Positions 33,194 to 40,074 of a stretch of 44,262 nt of DNA are shown piece after piece (within the stretch, counting starts at the first letter, position 1; the number at the start of each line of letters is the position of its first letter). The DNA is taken from positions 1 through 44,262 of the forward strand of contig CANRJP010000009.1 in assembly GCA_947630975.1 (NCBI GenBank). Reading direction: 5' to 3'. The notes under the pieces were generated by a model, which saw only the letters and a program-made list of their open reading frames with translations, was not told the origin of the DNA and did no database searches. This DNA comes from an uncultured Clostridia bacterium. GTDB lineage: Bacteria; Bacillota; Clostridia; UMGS1883. A program made the position numbers and the translations under genes.

Positions 33194-34259
33194 TTTTCTT
33201 TCCTCCCATCATTTCAATAAACTCGTCGAAGAGGTACTCCGTGTCCTGGGGGCCGGGGCAGGCCTCGGGGTGAAACTGGACGGTGAAGATGTTCTTCCCC
33301 TTGTACCGCAGGCCCTCCACGGTGCCGTCGTTCACGTTCACATGGCTTATCTCGGCCACGCTTTCGTCAATTTTGCTCACCACATAGCCGTGGTTCTGGC
33401 TGGTGATGTACACCCGCCCAAGGGCCAGATCCTTGACGGGGTGGTTGGCGCCCCGATGGCCGTACTTCAGCTTTTCGGTGGAGGCTCCCGTTGCCAGCGC
33501 CATGAGCTGATGCCCCAGACAGATGCCGAAGATGGGCACGTCCGAGCCGTAGAGCTTTTTGACGTTGGCTATGACCTCGCCGCAGTCGGTGGGGTCGCCG
33601 GGGCCGTTGCTTATCATTATGCCGTTGGGCTTGGCGGCCAAAATTTCCTCGGCGGGGGTCAGGGCGGGATATACCGTCACGTCAAGACCTCTGCGGTGGA
33701 GGGAGCCGGCGATGTTGTCCTTTGCGCCCACGTCCAGCAGGGCTACCCTGTAACCGCCGCCCGCCAGATGCAGAGGCTCGGGACGGGTCACGGTCTTGAC
33801 CGCGTCGGCGATTTTGTAGCCGCGGAGCTTTTCCAGAATTTCTTCTTTATTGTAATCAGGATTTGTTGTAAGATAGCCGGGCATGGTGCCGTTTTCTCTT
33901 ATCTTTTTGGTAATGGCCCGGGTGTCGATGCCGCTGATGCCGGGTATATCGTATTTTTTCAGAAGCTCGTCCAGCGTGGCCTCACAGCGGAAGTTAGATG
34001 CGAGGGTGGTATACTCCCGGACGATGAAGCAGCTCACCCAGATGCGGCGGCTCTCCATATCGTCGAAGTTCACGCCGTAATTCCCCTCTATGGGATAGGT
34101 CATGATGACGCCCTGTCCGTAGTAGGAGGGGTCGGTGAGAACCTCGGTGTAGCCGGTCATGGAGGTGTTGAACACCACCTCGCAGAGGGCGTCCCGCCGG
34201 GCGCCGAAGGAGCTGCCGGTGTAAACGCTGCCGTCGGCCAGAATCAGATATGCCTTCAT
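33186..34259 (-). CDS. carA: Carbamoyl-phosphate synthase small subunit (glutaminase)
   Basis: Hydrolyses glutamine and channels ammonia to CarB. 357 residues: N-terminal domain ([36 protein letters not shown]) and C-terminal class I glutamine amidotransferase with nucleophile Cys in FGICLGHQ near residue 245 and the His/Glu pair in [19 protein letters not shown] near 328. The ATG at 34259 has AAAGGACGGGAG upstream. With carB it forms a two-gene operon separated from other pyr or arg genes; no PyrR-type leader is seen. Confidence 0.97.
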   Translation of the reverse strand: MKAYLILADGSVYTGSSFGARRDALCEVVFNTSMTGYTEVLTDPSYYGQGVIMTYPIEGNYGVNFDDMESRRIWVSCFIVREYTTLASNFRCEATLDELLKKYDIPGISGIDTRAITKKIRENGTMPGYLTTNPDYNKEEILEKLRGYKIADAVKTVTRPEPLHLAGGGYRVALLDVGAKDNIAGSLHRRGLDVTVYPALTPAEEILAAKPNGIMISNGPGDPTDCGEVIANVKKLYGSDVPIFGICLGHQLMALATGASTEKLKYGHRGANHPVKDLALGRVYITSQNHGYVVSKIDESVAEISHVNVNDGTVEGLRYKGKNIFTVQFHPEACPGPQDTEYLFDEFIEMMGGKKNA

Positions 34260-34316
34260 GTTGTCTCCCGTCCTTTCGTATCAGTATAACTCAGTATAAC
34301 AGCTTAAATCTTCAGT

Positions 34317-34345
34317 ATTATATCACAAAAGCTCGGATTATGCAA
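34317..34345 (-). promoter_or_regulatory. Promoter of carAB
   Basis: Minus strand TTGCAT (complement of 34340-34345), 17-bp spacer, TATAAT (complement of 34317-34322). The leader of ~55 nt contains the direct repeat TTATACTGAG/TTATACTGAT, which could be an operator; no terminator-antiterminator pair is visible. Confidence 0.7.
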
Positions 34346-34396
34346 GTGGTTTTGAAAAAATATCTCTCACTTAAAAATTTTTTTACAAATAATGTC

Positions 34397-34425
34397 TTGA
34401 CCTTTTCTTCGATTTGTGCTATACT
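34397..34425 (+). promoter_or_regulatory. Promoter of the M23 peptidase gene
   Basis: TTGACC (34397-34402), 17-bp spacer, TATACT (34420-34425). The leader to the start codon at 34660 is ~230 nt and includes a family C repeat fragment. Confidence 0.7.
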
Positions 34426-34557
34426 TTGTAAAGTTTACAAAACTATTAAAAAAGTTTTACATATTTGTTCTAAGACGGGTTATACTTAAATATATTTTAG
34501 TAAGGCGTTGGGGCAGGGCGGCGCGGGTACAGCTGTATTTAGCTGTCGCGCGACTAA

Positions 34558-34626
34558 GGCTTCCCCTTGAGGGGAAGCTGTCGGCGAAGCCGACTGATGA
34601 GGTGTAGCCGCTTTGCGGCGTTATTG
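34558..34626. repeat. Family C element, truncated copy in a 5' leader
   Basis: AAGGCTTCCCCTTGAGGGGAAGC, then GTCGGCGAAGCCGACTGATGAGG match the left half of the element at 2888-3082; the right half is missing. It can fold into two hairpins inside the M23 leader. It is also the reason the open frame extends upstream of the true start. Confidence 0.75.
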
Positions 34627-34659
34627 CTAAATCTAACGGATTTGAAAGGTCTGAGATCA

Positions 34660-35976
34660 ATGGAAATTGAAAATACCAACAGTTGTATAGTGTCCGGCCC
34701 TGCGCCGGAAACGGTGCAGGCCAAAAAGCCGGAAAAAACGGAAACAAAAGGAGGCCGCGCAAAAAAATTGCGGCTCCCGCCGCTGCCCTCCCTACGCTCG
34801 GTGTTCAGGTTTAAAAAAGGCCTGTGGAAGCCGGTCGGGGCAAAAAAATTCCTGACGGCGGCGGCCGGAGCGGCGGTGTTCGCCTCGGGGCTTTGCGCCC
34901 TCGGCGCCTTCTGTACCGTGGGAGTGGACTATTACAGCGGCGGCAGGCTGCTGTGTACGGTGGCGGCGGCGGACGACAGCGCGGCCATCATCGGCGCCGC
35001 CGCCAGAAAGGCCGTCCGGCTCGGCGTTGAGGAGCCGGACATCCAAGTCAGCCCCAAGCTGGCTCTGAAAAAGGATCTGGTGGACGGCGACGAGGCCATA
35101 GATAAAATACTGTCGGCCTCGCCGGAGCTTTGCCGGGCCTGCGTGGTCTGCGTGGACGGAGAGGAGCTGTTCGCCGCCGCCGACATGGCCGCCGTGGAAA
35201 CGGTGCTGGACGAGTACATCGGCAAATACGGCAAAAATGAGGATGCCAGGCTTTCCGCAAATGTGGAGGTAAAGGACTCCATTATCCGACGGGACGAGAT
35301 AACCCCCGACGAAAAGCTGCTGTCCGCCCTGGAGGCCGACGACGCCCTTACGGTCATCAGCGCCGTGGACGAGGTGCGCTATTCTACCATTGCCTATGAG
35401 ACCGTGGAGGAGAAGGACGACAGCCTTTACGTGGGCGATCGGGAGGTGATCACCGCCGGAGTTGACGGTCGGGCGGCCACCACCATGGAGAGCGTTTACA
35501 GCGACGGGGAGCTGCTGTCCGCCTCCATAATCGGCACCGAGACCGTGGCCGAGCCGGTGAACGAGGTCGTGCGCGTGGGCACCAAGCCCCGGAACGCCCT
35601 TGTGGACGGCCTCAGCTATCCTCTGCCCGTGCAGTGCCGTGTCACCAGCGGCGTCGGGCCCCGCTGGGGCCGCCAGCATCGGGGCGTTGATCTGGCGGTA
35701 GACTCCGGCACCAACGTAACGGCCGCCGCCGCCGGCACGGTCATAACGGCGAAATATAATTCCAGCTACGGCAACTACGTGCAGATAGACCACGGCTACG
35801 GCATAGTCACCACCTATGCCCATCTCAGCGCCATCGGTGTGGAGGTGGGCCAGAGCGTGGAGCGCGGCGCCTTTCTGGGTTACAGCGGCAGTACGGGCAA
35901 CTCCACCGGCCCTCATCTGCACTTTGAGCTGATAGACAACGGCACATATCTTGACCCCCTCGAGCATTTGGTATGA
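34660..35976 (+). CDS. M23-family (LytM-like) peptidase with G5-like domain
   Basis: A cell-envelope endopeptidase, expected to cut peptide cross-links in peptidoglycan. 438 residues from the ATG at 34660, chosen because AAAGG lies 10 nt upstream and the preceding frame comes from a repeat. Membrane segment near 64-88 (FLTAAAGAAVFASGL), a largely beta spacer, a G5-like domain near 241-309 (YETVEEKDDSLYVGDREVI, then GTETVAEPVNEVVRVGT), and the M23 domain at ~328-438 with zinc ligands in HRGVD near 340 and HLHFE near 421, plus GYGIVTTYAHLS. G5 plus M23 is a common pairing in clostridial wall enzymes, some sporulation-linked; the role here is unproven. Confidence 0.9.
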   Translation: MEIENTNSCIVSGPAPETVQAKKPEKTETKGGRAKKLRLPPLPSLRSVFRFKKGLWKPVGAKKFLTAAAGAAVFASGLCALGAFCTVGVDYYSGGRLLCTVAAADDSAAIIGAAARKAVRLGVEEPDIQVSPKLALKKDLVDGDEAIDKILSASPELCRACVVCVDGEELFAAADMAAVETVLDEYIGKYGKNEDARLSANVEVKDSIIRRDEITPDEKLLSALEADDALTVISAVDEVRYSTIAYETVEEKDDSLYVGDREVITAGVDGRAATTMESVYSDGELLSASIIGTETVAEPVNEVVRVGTKPRNALVDGLSYPLPVQCRVTSGVGPRWGRQHRGVDLAVDSGTNVTAAAAGTVITAKYNSSYGNYVQIDHGYGIVTTYAHLSAIGVEVGQSVERGAFLGYSGSTGNSTGPHLHFELIDNGTYLDPLEHLV

Positions 35977-35987
35977 GCGGTGTTTTG

Positions 35988-36110
35988 TTAATTAGGAATT
36001 AGGAATGAGGAATTAGGAATATTACGGAGCATTTACGACGTTTGCTTGTGTGTACCGATGAATTAAAAATGACAAAATACCGGTAGGGCGCGACGAGGAG
36101 ACGTGTCTCT
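35988..36110. repeat. Dispersed repeat family D, degenerate copy
   Basis: Begins 12 nt after the M23 stop with TTAATTAGGAATTAGGAATG, then GAATATTACGG, and includes ATGACAAAATACCGGTAGGGCGCGACG, matching the inverted copy near 21361-21420. Confidence 0.65.
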
Positions 36111-36127
36111 CGGCAAACCGCTGTGTT

Positions 36128-36231
36128 GGTTAAGGTAAATATGACAAGTTATATCAAGGCTTCCCCTCGAGTAAACAATGCTTTTAATCAGTGTTTACTC
36201 AAGGAGAAGGCTTTTTCTTTGTCATTGTTAA
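36128..36231. repeat. Family C element gutted by a family B remnant
   Basis: The outer parts are family C ends (GGTTAAGG then ATGACAAG at the left; AAGGAGAAGGCTTTTTCTTTG and TCATTGTTAA at the right). The centre is replaced by a 28-bp palindromic piece at 36171-36198, GTAAACAATGC to CAGTGTTTAC, whose ends equal those of the family B element at 10294. Confidence 0.7.
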
Positions 36232-36270
36232 TAACGTAAAGTGTTACAGCGGCACACCGCAAAAGAAAAT

Positions 36271-36298
36271 CGGAACAAGCGATGCAACGCTTGCTCCG
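36271..36298 (-). terminator. Terminator of tRNA-Leu(UAG)
   Basis: CGGAACAAGCG (36271-36281) pairs with CGCTTGCTCCG (36288-36298; one G-T). On the minus strand it ends ATTTTCTTTT. Confidence 0.75.
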
Positions 36299-36301
36299 AC
36301 G

Positions 36302-36385
36302 TGGTGCGGATGACAGGACTTGAACCTGCACGTCAAAGACACAAGAACCTAAATCTTGCATGTCTGCCAATTCCATCACATCCGC
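36302..36385 (-). tRNA. tRNA-Leu, anticodon UAG
   Basis: A class II tRNA with encoded CCA. Acceptor GCGGATG/CATCCGC, anticodon stem CAAGA/TCTTG with loop TTTAGGT giving UAG for CUN codons, long variable arm (TGTCTTTGACGTG), T arm with TTCAAGT. Confidence 0.93.
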
Positions 36386-36394
36386 GTTTATATC

Positions 36395-36423
36395 ATTATA
36401 CCACCGTTAAGGCGTTTTGTCAA
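36395..36423 (-). promoter_or_regulatory. Promoter of tRNA-Leu(UAG)
   Basis: Minus strand perfect TTGACA (complement of 36418-36423) and TATAAT (complement of 36395-36400), 17-bp spacer. Confidence 0.85.
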
Positions 36424-36571
36424 GCAAAAAAACCGTTCCGCGGCGCGGCGTCGGCCGAGAAGAGTTTCTCAATTTTATTTGAAAAAATGTATAATACCGC
36501 CGTGAGTTTAGTTTCAGTTTAGAATTGGAGCCTATAATATCCTTATTAAAAATATACGGCGGGTGATAGTT

Positions 36572-37171
36572 GTGACGTCATCGTACGATTTTTACGAATT
36601 GAGCCTGATGACCGTCTTTGCCTCGTTTATCGGCTTTTTGCTGGAAAACTGCTGGCTGGCGGTAACGAAGGGATATGTGGATAACAGAAATATGAATTTG
36701 CCGTTTCTGCTGGGGTACGGGCTTGTTATCGTTTTCTTTTACATTTTTGTCGGGACTCCCGACTCGATGAAGATAACGAAATGGCTCGGACTGTCTTTGA
36801 GCGAAAAGGACAGCTTTATACTGTATTTCCTGCTGTCGGCCGTGTTGGTGAGCGTGGGAGAACTGATGCTTGGGACATTTGTGGAGCATAAATTCGGATT
36901 TGAATACTGGAATTACACACGTATCCCGATGCACATAATGAAATATACCTCCGTGCCCACGTCGTTATGCTTCGGCATGGCCATAACGCTGTTTATGAAG
37001 TACGGCTTCGACGCCGTTATGTCATGCTTCCGCAGACTGCCCGTCATGTGTGTCAAGGTGGCCGGAACGGTGCTTATGGTGCTTTTGGTGGCGGACTTTA
37101 TTATGTCCTTTTCCACCATGTACCGCAGCCACAGCCTTTATATCAAGTGGGTCAAATGGCTGAAAAGATGA
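36572..37171 (+). CDS. CmpB-like putative ABC-transporter type IV membrane protein
   Basis: About 199 residues with five or six membrane segments. The opening FIGFLLENCWLAVTKGYVDN and LPFLLGYGL resemble the GWLLE...NRGFL..G pattern of the ABC_trans_CmpB family, and VSVGELMLGTFVEHKFGFEY followed by WNYTRIP matches its second conserved block (E-x8-LE...W-x-Y). Function is unknown despite the family name. There is no ATG at the start; GTG at 36572 after GGCGGGTGAT is likely, and GTG at 36563 is an alternative. A TATAAT at 36490-36495 may be its -10 box. Confidence 0.72.
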   Translation: MTSSYDFYELSLMTVFASFIGFLLENCWLAVTKGYVDNRNMNLPFLLGYGLVIVFFYIFVGTPDSMKITKWLGLSLSEKDSFILYFLLSAVLVSVGELMLGTFVEHKFGFEYWNYTRIPMHIMKYTSVPTSLCFGMAITLFMKYGFDAVMSCFRRLPVMCVKVAGTVLMVLLVADFIMSFSTMYRSHSLYIKWVKWLKR

Positions 37172-37185
37172 AAACAGTGTGATTT

Positions 37186-37232
37186 ATAAAGCGGCGCCGC
37201 TCCCCCGTCTGTCGGGGCTTGCGGCGCCGCCT
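37186..37232. terminator. Strong GC hairpin between convergent genes
   Basis: GCGGCGCCGC near 37190-37199 pairs with GCGGCGCCGC near 37212-37221, with an inner CCCCCGTCTGTCGGGG helix. T tracts are weak, but it lies between the CmpB-like gene and the convergent kinase end. Confidence 0.65.
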
Positions 37233-37238
37233 GTCTGT

Positions 37239-38303
37239 TTACTGTTTCTTGGGCAGCTTTACGGTAAACGAGGTTATCCCGTCCCGGCAATCCACCGTGA
37301 CCTCGCCCTTGTGCAGCTCGGTTATCTTCTTCACAAGGGCCAGACCCGTACCGTTGCCCTCGGAGCCGTGAGATTCGTCGGCCTGATAGAATTTGTTGAA
37401 GATCCTGCCCCGCTGCTCGGGCGGAATTTCGGGGCCGTGATTGCTCACCGTCACGCGGTAACAGTCTGCATGGTCGGCGATGTCCACCGCCACACTGCCG
37501 CCGTCGGGCGAAAATTTTACGGCGTTGTCGATGAGGTTTATCCAAACGTGCTTGAGCATATCTTTGTTCCCGCTTATCATGCACTCGTCAAAGTTCAGGT
37601 CGAATTCGATGCCCCGCTTTGCCCACCTTCCCTCGAGAGCAAGTATGCTCGAGCGGAGCTGCTCGGACAGATTGAAATTTGTAATGTCGGTGAGTATGGT
37701 CTGGTTTTCGTATTTTGTCAAATTCAGGACGTTGGTGGCCATTTCCGCCAGGCGCACCGATTCCTCCTCGATAATATCGATATATTCCTTCCTCTGCTCC
37801 TCGGTCAGGTCGCCGCGCTTGAGCAGCTTCGCAAAGCCGGCGATCGACACGATGGGCGTTTTGAACTCGTGAGAAAAATTGTTGATGAAATCGCCGCGGA
37901 GCATTTCGGTATTTTCCAGCTCCTCGGCCATTTTGTTGAAGCTTTCGGTCACCTCGGCCACGGTGGGATGGTTCCCCAGAGGGGCGTCGAAGCTGAGACG
38001 GGCCTTAAAGTCCCCGGCGGCGAGCCGGTTCATCTGGTTTACGATTTTGTTGATGGGCCTGACGGGGATAACTCCGGCGAAGGCCGAAACTATCGCGCCG
38101 AAAATCAGGCTTATCACCGCCATATATATTATGGTGCCGTAGGGGGACAGAGCGGAGTCGTCCAGAATGCGGAAGGTTCCTGTTCTCACTATCACATAGC
38201 CCACCACGCTGGAAATTATCACCGACGCGGACAGAAATACAAATATAACTCCCGCCGTCAGCAGCGTAAGGGCAAGCCTGTGCTTGCGCTGTTCCTTTTT
38301 CAT
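37239..38303 (-). CDS. Sensor histidine kinase (HisKA/HATPase)
   Basis: 354 residues: membrane segment near 12-32, a very short outer loop, a second segment near 60-80, then a HAMP-like linker (PINKIVNQMNRLAAGDFKARL), a HisKA domain with the phospho-acceptor His in NNFSHEFKTP near 144, and an ATPase domain with N box WINLIDNAVKFSP near 257 and G boxes around GSEGNGTGLALVKK near 318. The tiny sensor loop suggests it senses within the membrane or through a partner. It overlaps the response regulator gene by 4 nt (ATGA), so the two act as a pair. Confidence 0.94.
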   Translation of the reverse strand: MKKEQRKHRLALTLLTAGVIFVFLSASVIISSVVGYVIVRTGTFRILDDSALSPYGTIIYMAVISLIFGAIVSAFAGVIPVRPINKIVNQMNRLAAGDFKARLSFDAPLGNHPTVAEVTESFNKMAEELENTEMLRGDFINNFSHEFKTPIVSIAGFAKLLKRGDLTEEQRKEYIDIIEEESVRLAEMATNVLNLTKYENQTILTDITNFNLSEQLRSSILALEGRWAKRGIEFDLNFDECMISGNKDMLKHVWINLIDNAVKFSPDGGSVAVDIADHADCYRVTVSNHGPEIPPEQRGRIFNKFYQADESHGSEGNGTGLALVKKITELHKGEVTVDCRDGITSFTVKLPKKQ

Positions 38304-38974
38304 ACTTTTTTCACCGCCCTGTACCCCAGTCCGCGCACGGACTCGATTTCAAACTCGTCCCAGCCCTCGAAGCGCTTGCGGAGTCTGCCCACATGGACGG
38401 TGACCGTCTCCCAGCCGGTGTCGGTGTCGGAGCCCCATATCTCGTCCATAAGCTGTATTCGTGTGAAGATCTGCCCCGGATAGGACAGCAGCTTGTACAG
38501 CAGCAAAAATTCCTTTTGCGGCAGCACCTGGGACGTCCCGTTCCTTGTGACGGAAAAGGAGTCATAGTCCAGAGTGACGTCCCCCACGCGGATTTTTTTC
38601 TCGCTGACTATCTGGGCGCGGCGGAGCAGAGCCTTTATCCTGAGCAGCATCTCCTCCTCGTCGATGGGCTTTGTGATATAGTCGTCCGTTCCGACCAGAA
38701 AGCCCTTTCGCTTGTCCGACGGGAGCTGCTTTGCGGACACCATGAGAATGGGCAGATTGTTGTCTGACTCCCGAAGGATCTTTGTGAACTCATAGCCGTC
38801 CATTTTGGGCATCATAATGTCCAGTACCACAAGATCTATGTGCTCCCTATCCATAAGCTCCAGCGCCTCCTCGCCGTTGGCGGCGGTGAACACCGTGTAA
38901 TTTTCGGTCTTGAGAACGGCCTCGAGGAGCATACGGGTGTGCTTGTCGTCGTCGGCCACAAGAATACGGAACAT
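38300..38974 (-). CDS. OmpR/PhoB-family response regulator
   Basis: 224 residues: receiver domain with acidic pair DDD near 8-10, phospho-acceptor Asp in LVVLDIMMPKMDG near 52, and Lys in YITKPID near 101; C-terminal winged helix (~125-224) with DEIWG and TVTVHVGRLRKRF and VRGLGYR. Activated by the kinase encoded behind it with a 4-nt overlap. The SD GAGAGGTAAGG and a consensus promoter lie upstream. Targets are unknown. Confidence 0.95.
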   Translation of the reverse strand: MFRILVADDDKHTRMLLEAVLKTENYTVFTAANGEEALELMDREHIDLVVLDIMMPKMDGYEFTKILRESDNNLPILMVSAKQLPSDKRKGFLVGTDDYITKPIDEEEMLLRIKALLRRAQIVSEKKIRVGDVTLDYDSFSVTRNGTSQVLPQKEFLLLYKLLSYPGQIFTRIQLMDEIWGSDTDTGWETVTVHVGRLRKRFEGWDEFEIESVRGLGYRAVKKV

Positions 38975-39035
38975 ACAGCCTTACCTCTCTTTATAAGTTA
39001 AATCGGCGTTCGGTCGCCGCGCACGCCTTATTTTT

Positions 39036-39064
39036 ATTTTATTGCATCACGGCGAAAATGTCAA
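39036..39064 (-). promoter_or_regulatory. Promoter of the OmpR-type two-component operon
   Basis: Minus strand TTGACA (complement of 39059-39064), 17-bp spacer, TAAAAT (complement of 39036-39041). Confidence 0.75.
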
Positions 39065-39119
39065 GCGGATTTGGACGGCCCGCTTAATTTTATACAAAAT
39101 AAAAATGCGGGCTTGAAAT

Positions 39120-39149
39120 TTGACAAAAAATATAGTATAATGGTATAGA
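39120..39149 (+). promoter_or_regulatory. Promoter of the LytTR regulator gene
   Basis: TTGACA (39120-39125), 18-bp spacer, TATAGA (39144-39149). It is divergent from the OmpR operon promoter, with 55 bp between the -35 boxes. Confidence 0.65.
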
Positions 39150-39176
39150 ATGATAATATTGGAGAAGGTGACGGAT

Positions 39177-39902
39177 ATGTACAGCTTCGCGCTTTGCGAC
39201 GACGACGCTGAATTTCAGCCGGAATTTAAAAAGAGCCTGGCCGCTCTGCTGGACGGCAAAGCGGTCAGGTGTAAATACGAGCTCACCTGCTTTGACAGCG
39301 CCTCCGGACTTATGGAGGCCATAGACAGGGGAGATAAGTACGATCTCATCTTTCTCGACGTGATGCTGGGTGACGGCAACGGCGTGGATCTGGCAAGAAA
39401 GCTTCGGGAAAAGCATTACGGCGGGGACATAGTCTTTATTTCCGCCTGCCGGGATTTTGCCTTTGACAGCTTCGACGTGCGCCCCCTGCACTATCTCCAG
39501 AAGGCTCCCGGCTATGACAGGCTGGAGGCGGCCATCGACCGCTTTTTGGAAAAGAACGGCGGCTCCACCCTTTACCTCACCACGCCCAAGGGCACGGTTG
39601 CCCTTGATTTGGACAGCATAGCCTATTTCGAGGTCTATGGGCACGAGCTTATCATGCACCGGGCCGACGGTTCAAAGACCCGCCACCGGGGTACCCTGAA
39701 GAATATGGAGGAGATGCTGCCGCCCATGACCTTTGCCCGCACACAGCGGAGCTATCTGGTAAATCTCAGCTATGTAAAGGAGATAAACCGCCGGGAGGTC
39801 AGCCTCACCACAGGCGGCTCCGTGCCCATCGGCAGGGGAATGTACGACGGTGTTAAGCTGAAATTTCTGGACTATATGGCGAAAAAGAAAGCGTTTATAT
39901 GA
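39177..39902 (+). CDS. LytTR-family response regulator
   Basis: 241 residues: receiver domain (ALCDDDAEF at the start, phospho-acceptor Asp in LIFLDVMLGDGNG near 60, Lys in YLQKAPG near 107), then a LytTR DNA-binding domain (~135-235: SIAYFEVYGHELIMH, FARTQRSYLVNLSYV). AgrA/ComE-like regulators of this kind answer to GHKL kinases. The ATG at 39177 follows GGAGAAGGTG. Its likely partner kinase is convergent, 24 bp beyond the stop, instead of in the same operon. Confidence 0.92.
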   Translation: MYSFALCDDDAEFQPEFKKSLAALLDGKAVRCKYELTCFDSASGLMEAIDRGDKYDLIFLDVMLGDGNGVDLARKLREKHYGGDIVFISACRDFAFDSFDVRPLHYLQKAPGYDRLEAAIDRFLEKNGGSTLYLTTPKGTVALDLDSIAYFEVYGHELIMHRADGSKTRHRGTLKNMEEMLPPMTFARTQRSYLVNLSYVKEINRREVSLTTGGSVPIGRGMYDGVKLKFLDYMAKKKAFI

Positions 39903-39925
39903 CGGAGCCGGACGGCGGTTCGCCG

Positions 39926-40074
39926 TCACGCCCTCATATAGCCGGTGACGGCAAAGACCGAGGGCTTGCGCTCCACCTTCACGATGCCGCCGTACTTTTC
40001 GGCCACGCGGCTCATGTTTTTCATTCCGTAACCGCCCTCGCCGCCGGCTTCCCCGCCCGGCCAACTGTTTTTTC
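39926..40074 (-). pseudogene. Out-of-frame C-terminal end of the GHKL kinase
   Basis: In another frame from the kinase above, this reads GEGGYGMKNMSRVAEKYGG, then VKVERKPSVFAVTGYMRA and TGA (complement of 39926-39928). That is the missing G box and the last strand of a GHKL ATPase domain. It joins the main frame if the A6 run (complement of 40068-40073) had one base more or two fewer, giving CEN(S/W)PGGEAGGEGGYG. Confidence 0.75.

Noticed and set aside
34420-34558. A c-di-AMP riboswitch before the M23 gene
   Set aside because: Such riboswitches often precede wall hydrolases, but I could not find its conserved core in this leader.
40068-40073. A classic -1 slippery heptamer for programmed frameshifting
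   Set aside because: The A6-C run is not in the X-XXY-YYZ register of the kinase frame, and restoring the domain needs +1 or -2, so programmed -1 shifting does not fit.
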